Positions 60,315 to 64,000 of a DNA stretch of 64,000 nt are shown here, one piece after another. Numbering within the stretch: the first letter of the stretch is position 1; the number at the start of each line of letters is the position of its first letter. This DNA comes from Novymonas esmeraldas (taxonomy: Eukaryota > Euglenozoa > Kinetoplastea > Trypanosomatida > Trypanosomatidae), in contig JAECZO010000034.1 of assembly GCA_019188245.1 (NCBI GenBank), forward strand, positions 124,001 through 188,000. Direction: 5' to 3'. Both the position numbers and the translations under genes were made by a program. Below the pieces are notes generated by a model. The model was given only the letters and a program-made list of their open reading frames with translations. It did no database searches and had not been told where the DNA came from.

Positions 60315-61949
60315 TCAGTGCTTCACCGTCGCCTTCAGCTTCCACATGTTGCCGCCCACCATGTCCGCCGTCCCGTTGATCGAGAAGACGCGCAGCGCGC
60401 GGTCGCCGTCGTCCGGGAACACACGCGTCGAGAAGGTCGCCTCGCCATCGTTCACGAACACCTCAATCGACGAGCGGTCCACAAACACGTGCAGCTGCAG
60501 CAGCACACTCGTCGGCATCTCGCAGGAGCGGTACCCGCTCAGCATGTGGCGCGGGTAGTGGCGGTTGAGCACCAGCCGGTTAGACTGCGCGTCCACGTAG
60601 AGCTCAGCGCCGGAGCCGAGCCACAGTCCGTACTTCTCTGACGTGCTCGTCTGCGCGTTGAAAGTGATGTCAAGCTCGTACGACGTGCAGTCGTCGAGTA
60701 TCTGGGCGTCGCTGTTGTCCCCCACCACCAGCGGTGCCACGATCATCACCTCCGAGGCACGCAGCGCAACGAGCTCGCGCGCCGGCACCATGCGCAGCTG
60801 CCCTGTCGACTCGACGTAGTTCAACTCGCGTGGCAGCGTCAGGCAGCCGCTCCAGCCGTGCTCCCGTGTTGGCATCGGGCTCTCCCACATGTTGCACCAC
60901 GCCATCACGAGCCGACGCTGCCCATCCGCCGCGAGAAAGGTCTGTGCCGCGTAGAAGTCGTGGCCGCGGTCGATCTCACGGAACTCACGCTGCGCCGTCC
61001 ACGATCCACCCGGCATCCACTGCCCCACCGCGTAGCCGTTTTGAAATCTGTTGCGGTAGTCGTAGCCGCTGCCCTTCTTGCCTTGTGGGCAGAAGAGCAG
61101 GAGCTTGAGGTCCTCGCGGCTGCCGATGCTGAAGTAGTCGGGACACTCCCACATGAACACGTTCTTGTCATCCGTTGCGCCGAGCACCTGCCAGCGTGTC
61201 TCGTCCCAGTGCAGCAGGTCTGCTGTTGTGTGGAGGATGAGCTGCCCGAGGTCCTTCGCCACGTCGCGCGCCCCGCACACCATCCACCACCGCCCATCCT
61301 GCTGCCACACCTTCGGGTCGCGGAAGTGCACGTAGCCCGGCGGTGGTCGCACGACAGGGCCGAGCTTCTCGAAGTTGATGCCGTCGCTGCTGACGGCGAT
61401 GCACTGCTGCTCGAAGATGGCATCCGGGTTGCTGGCCGTCGCCGCGTCGAGCACGAAGTGGCCCGTGTAGAAGAGGTACAGCTTCCCCTCGTGCGAGACA
61501 GAGGTGCCGGAGAAGCAGCCGTCGCGGTCGCACGCGTCGCCCGGGGCGAGGGCGGTCTTCTCGTGCTGCCAGTGGACGAGGTCCTTGCTCGTCATGTGGC
61601 CCCAGTGCATCGGCCCCCACTCGGCGCTGTAGGGGTGGTACTGGTAGAAGACGTGGTAGTGATCACGGAAGTACACCAGCCCGGTGGGGTCGTTCATCCA
61701 GCCCGTGTAGGGGGCGAGGTGGTAGGAGGGGTACCACATGCGGTTCGTCGTGGACTCCCAGCGCTCCGCGGCCGCCTTGTCCGCATCGGCGAGGCGGTCA
61801 GCGTGTGTGTCCTCCGGCGTGTAGGCCGGGGCGCGTTGCGGTGGCAGCGACGTCATCGCTGAGCTGCGCGCGACGACGTTGGCCTCGGCGGCGAGGAAGC
61901 TGTAGGTGCGCAGCAGAGGAGCAGTAGAGACGAGTCGGACAACTCGCAT
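60315..61949 (-). CDS. Glycoside hydrolase family 32 beta-fructofuranosidase (invertase-like), 544 aa
   Basis: Catalytic signatures are complete. WMNDPTG (84-90) has the nucleophile Asp87, FRDPKV (209-214) holds the transition-state stabiliser Asp211, and WECPD (267-271) has the acid/base Glu268. The five-bladed propeller spans about 75-370 (GPMHWGHMTSKDLVHWQ, GCFSGTSV) and the C-terminal beta-sandwich 380-544 contains VDRSSIEVFVNDGEATFSTR. It would hydrolyse sucrose or raffinose-type fructosides from the sand-fly or plant-feeding insect diet. The start is uncertain: the Met at 61949 gives a 31-residue leader without a classical signal peptide, and a second Met (61856) gives 513 aa. Leishmania sucrases are reported as bacterial acquisitions; the sequence alone does not prove that here. 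Confidence 0.93.
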   Translation of the reverse strand: MRVVRLVSTAPLLRTYSFLAAEANVVARSSAMTSLPPQRAPAYTPEDTHADRLADADKAAAERWESTTNRMWYPSYHLAPYTGWMNDPTGLVYFRDHYHVFYQYHPYSAEWGPMHWGHMTSKDLVHWQHEKTALAPGDACDRDGCFSGTSVSHEGKLYLFYTGHFVLDAATASNPDAIFEQQCIAVSSDGINFEKLGPVVRPPPGYVHFRDPKVWQQDGRWWMVCGARDVAKDLGQLILHTTADLLHWDETRWQVLGATDDKNVFMWECPDYFSIGSREDLKLLLFCPQGKKGSGYDYRNRFQNGYAVGQWMPGGSWTAQREFREIDRGHDFYAAQTFLAADGQRRLVMAWCNMWESPMPTREHGWSGCLTLPRELNYVESTGQLRMVPARELVALRASEVMIVAPLVVGDNSDAQILDDCTSYELDITFNAQTSTSEKYGLWLGSGAELYVDAQSNRLVLNRHYPRHMLSGYRSCEMPTSVLLQLHVFVDRSSIEVFVNDGEATFSTRVFPDDGDRALRVFSINGTADMVGGNMWKLKATVKH

Positions 61950-63189
61950 GCACGCAGAGAGAGAGAAAGAAAGGAAGGACGGAAGGAAGTGTGTGTGCGT
62001 GCGCGTGTGCTGGTGAATGCAGTGGAGCAAGACGGAGAAGGGAGCGAGATAGAGATAGAGAGAGAGAATCACAAAGAAGAGAAACGTAATGCAGCGACGG
62101 CCCACGACACGAGAGACGTTGGACAGCCACGGGATATGCGTGTGTGTTTGTGTGTGTGTGTGTGCGCGTGCGACTCCGCGTATATATGTGTGTGTGTGTG
62201 TGAGTATCCGTGAGATGAAAGCGGGAGCGGAAGAGTGAGAGGTGGTATGTCTGCACAGCGAGACGCGGGTGTGCGAAGAGGCAAGACGACGAAGAAGGTG
62301 AGTGAGAAGGCACAAGAACGAACCCAGAGAAAGAGAGAGAGAGAGGGAGAGACAGAGGAGCCCGTGGCTGATGTGATGCGGGGAGGAAGGGGTGTACAGA
62401 GAGCTGTCCGCCAGCGGTGTATGCAGGCGATGACAACTTTTGTGAGAGAGCAAAAGGAAGAGGAGGGATAGACGCGCGGGGGAGGGGAGGAGGCAACGTC
62501 GATGAAGGCAGACAGAGTGCGTGTGTGCGTGTGTGTGTGTGTGTTCAATAGACGCAACGCAGCAGCAGCAGCAGCAGGTGAGTGTGGGGATGTGGGTGTA
62601 TGAGAGGGAGAGGGAGGGAGGAGAGAGCAACAAGATGGAGACCGATGAATTCCGTTGAAAGTTAAAGCAGTACAGCTGTTCAGCGTGTGTGTGTGAGTGT
62701 GTGTGTGTGTGTGTATGTGTGTGCGTGTGTGTGTGTGATGGCAAGGGAAGAGATTGTGTGGGAGAAGAGTTGGTAGGAAGAGTGGAAGTGCAAGAAACAC
62801 ACACTCACACGCACACGCACACGCACAGATGCCATACGTTGCCAGGATCATTCGCGGAGGAGCGCACCACCGCAGAGAGCAGACAGGCGAATGATGGCGA
62901 GGATTAGGGGGCAGGGCACACATGCCTCTGCCGCCACACACACACACACATATACACACTCTGGTGGAGGTGGTGGTGTGGTGCCGCTCCTGTCTCTTGT
63001 GTCTTCAGGTATTGTGAGACACCACCACACACGCGCTACGTGGCGAGTACGCGCGCTGTGGTGTGCACGTATGGAGAACAACAGTGCTGCCGCTACAATC
63101 GTGGAGCTTCAACCGCGACACACACACACACACACACACATACACATTCCTCTTCCTTCTCTCACGTCTTAGCGGCCCCCCCCCACCCG
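61950..63189. other. Intergenic spacer, 1.2 kb
   Basis: It contains a C/T-rich tract next to the GH32 start (sense strand, 61959-61987), GA-rich sequence at 62045-62070 and 62330-62355, (GT)n at 62147-62164, 62188-62203, 62524-62543 and 62690-62735, a CAG stretch near 62562-62577 and (CA)n at 62935-62955 and 63119-63141. No gene is seen. Confidence 0.65.
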
Positions 63190-64000
63190 CTACCTGGAGC
63201 CGGCGTGGCCCGGTGCGCCACGCTCCTGCGGCAGCGGAGGCAGCGGCATCTCAGCAAAGAACGGCGACACGTTGGGGAAGTTGCGAGTCTGGAGGGCGAA
63301 CACCTTGTAGCTCTCCCCCATCTCCTCCACGTCCATCAAGCGACGGTAGTGCTGCAGGACCTTCATGGCGCTCTTCGTCTCCTCGTCCTTGATCACGTGC
63401 GCCAGCCGGATGTCGATGCCGTTCTCGCGCAAGAAGTCGCGCTGCGTCATCACCGGGAACCACTTCAGGTGCCGCCGCGCCACCTCCAGTCGCTCCAGCG
63501 CCCACCGCAGTTGCCGGAAGCTCACCCAGCAGGAGAGGTCCACCTCACCGGGAGACAGCAGCGGGTCCACGAAGCGGTGGCCGCGGATGCCGCGCAGGGT
63601 GCTGTGCATGTGGTCGTCCTTGCCGTAGTCGATCAGCAGGCACGCGGCCTTCTGGCAGTCAACCATCTTCTTCAAGATCGTCTCCATCGTCTGCATCCCC
63701 ACCGTGTTCACCTCGATGCTGTCGCCCGCCTTGCCGCTGCGGCGGACATCGTCGGGGATGAGGTAGGCGGACATGGAGCCTGACGGGGCGTGGACGAGGC
63801 GCAGGTGGGCCTCCGTGCCGGGGTCGGTGTCCACATCCACACACGTCTCCACCCACCCCCGCTCCGTGTACCGGAACTGCGCCACCGGCAGCGCGTCGAA
63901 GTACTCGTTCGCGATGAACACCGTCGGCTCCAGCGAGAAGGGCAGCGACTCCAAGTCCAGCCACCACTTGATCTTCCCCTGCGCCGTTTGGAACTCAGCC
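63190..64000 (-). CDS. NDUFAF7/MidA-like protein (complex I assembly methyltransferase), C-terminal part, cut by right edge
   Basis: The frame is open from the right edge to a TAG at 63190, giving about 270 residues of the C-terminal part. No ATG occurs near the edge, so the start lies outside. Signatures are PTVFIANEYFDALPVAQFRY, LIDYGKDDHMHSTLRGIRGH and RFVDPLLSPGEVDLSCWVSF, with VMTQRDFLRENGIDIR. These match the MidA/DUF185 family: IANEFFDALP, DYG, TLRGY...H..VDPL..PG..D and QR.FL...GI. In animals NDUFAF7 is a mitochondrial S-adenosylmethionine-dependent protein that dimethylates an arginine of a complex I subunit during assembly. The S-adenosylmethionine-binding first half is not in the window. 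Confidence 0.88.
   Translation of the reverse strand, partial: AEFQTAQGKIKWWLDLESLPFSLEPTVFIANEYFDALPVAQFRYTERGWVETCVDVDTDPGTEAHLRLVHAPSGSMSAYLIPDDVRRSGKAGDSIEVNTVGMQTMETILKKMVDCQKAACLLIDYGKDDHMHSTLRGIRGHRFVDPLLSPGEVDLSCWVSFRQLRWALERLEVARRHLKWFPVMTQRDFLRENGIDIRLAHVIKDEETKSAMKVLQHYRRLMDVEEMGESYKVFALQTRNFPNVSPFFAEMPLPPLPQERGAPGHAGSR

Overview
The window looks like nuclear chromosome DNA from a trypanosomatid, most probably a Leishmania-like member of the Leishmaniinae. The reading frames are long, intron-free and GC-rich. Every convincing gene lies on the minus strand. The spacers are packed with (CA/GT)n, (GA/CT)n and homopolymer tracts. Just upstream of most start codons there is a pyrimidine tract followed by AG on the sense strand, as expected for spliced-leader trans-splicing. 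The gene content also fits: an IP3-receptor-like channel, a GH32 invertase, SET/MYND proteins and kinetoplastid-type proteins rich in low-complexity sequence. No strand switch, tRNA, rRNA, CRISPR array or intact mobile element was seen.

The genes appear to belong to one polycistronic unit read from high to low coordinates. From right to left they are: NDUFAF7/MidA-like protein (cut by the right edge), GH32 beta-fructofuranosidase, PIG3-type quinone oxidoreductase, mitochondrial TPR protein, an 899-aa low-complexity protein, a 744-aa type I membrane protein, a SnoaL/NTF2-like protein, a 413-aa type I membrane protein related to the 744-aa one, an SOS1-type Na+/H+ antiporter, a SET/MYND protein, a D-2-hydroxyglutarate/D-lactate dehydrogenase-like flavoprotein, a one-TM protein, a second SET/MYND protein, a DUF676 lipase, a 1242-aa low-complexity protein, a 126-aa small basic protein, a 343-aa repeat protein, a 703-aa unknown, a mitochondrial EngB-type GTPase, and the N-terminal part of an IP3 receptor (cut by the left edge).

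Functionally the block mixes mitochondrial factors (NDUFAF7, TPR protein, EngB GTPase and probably the 343-aa and 126-aa proteins) with membrane or ion-handling proteins (antiporter, IP3 receptor, two surface proteins). Neighbours in such units are co-transcribed but usually not functionally linked, so proximity alone is weak evidence here. The most noteworthy items are the paralogous surface-protein pair flanking a SnoaL gene, two SET/MYND genes whose zinc fingers are split by insertions, the repeat protein next to the 126-aa gene, and the antiporter with its long cytoplasmic cNMP-like region. All functional names come from motif recognition by eye; no database search was possible.
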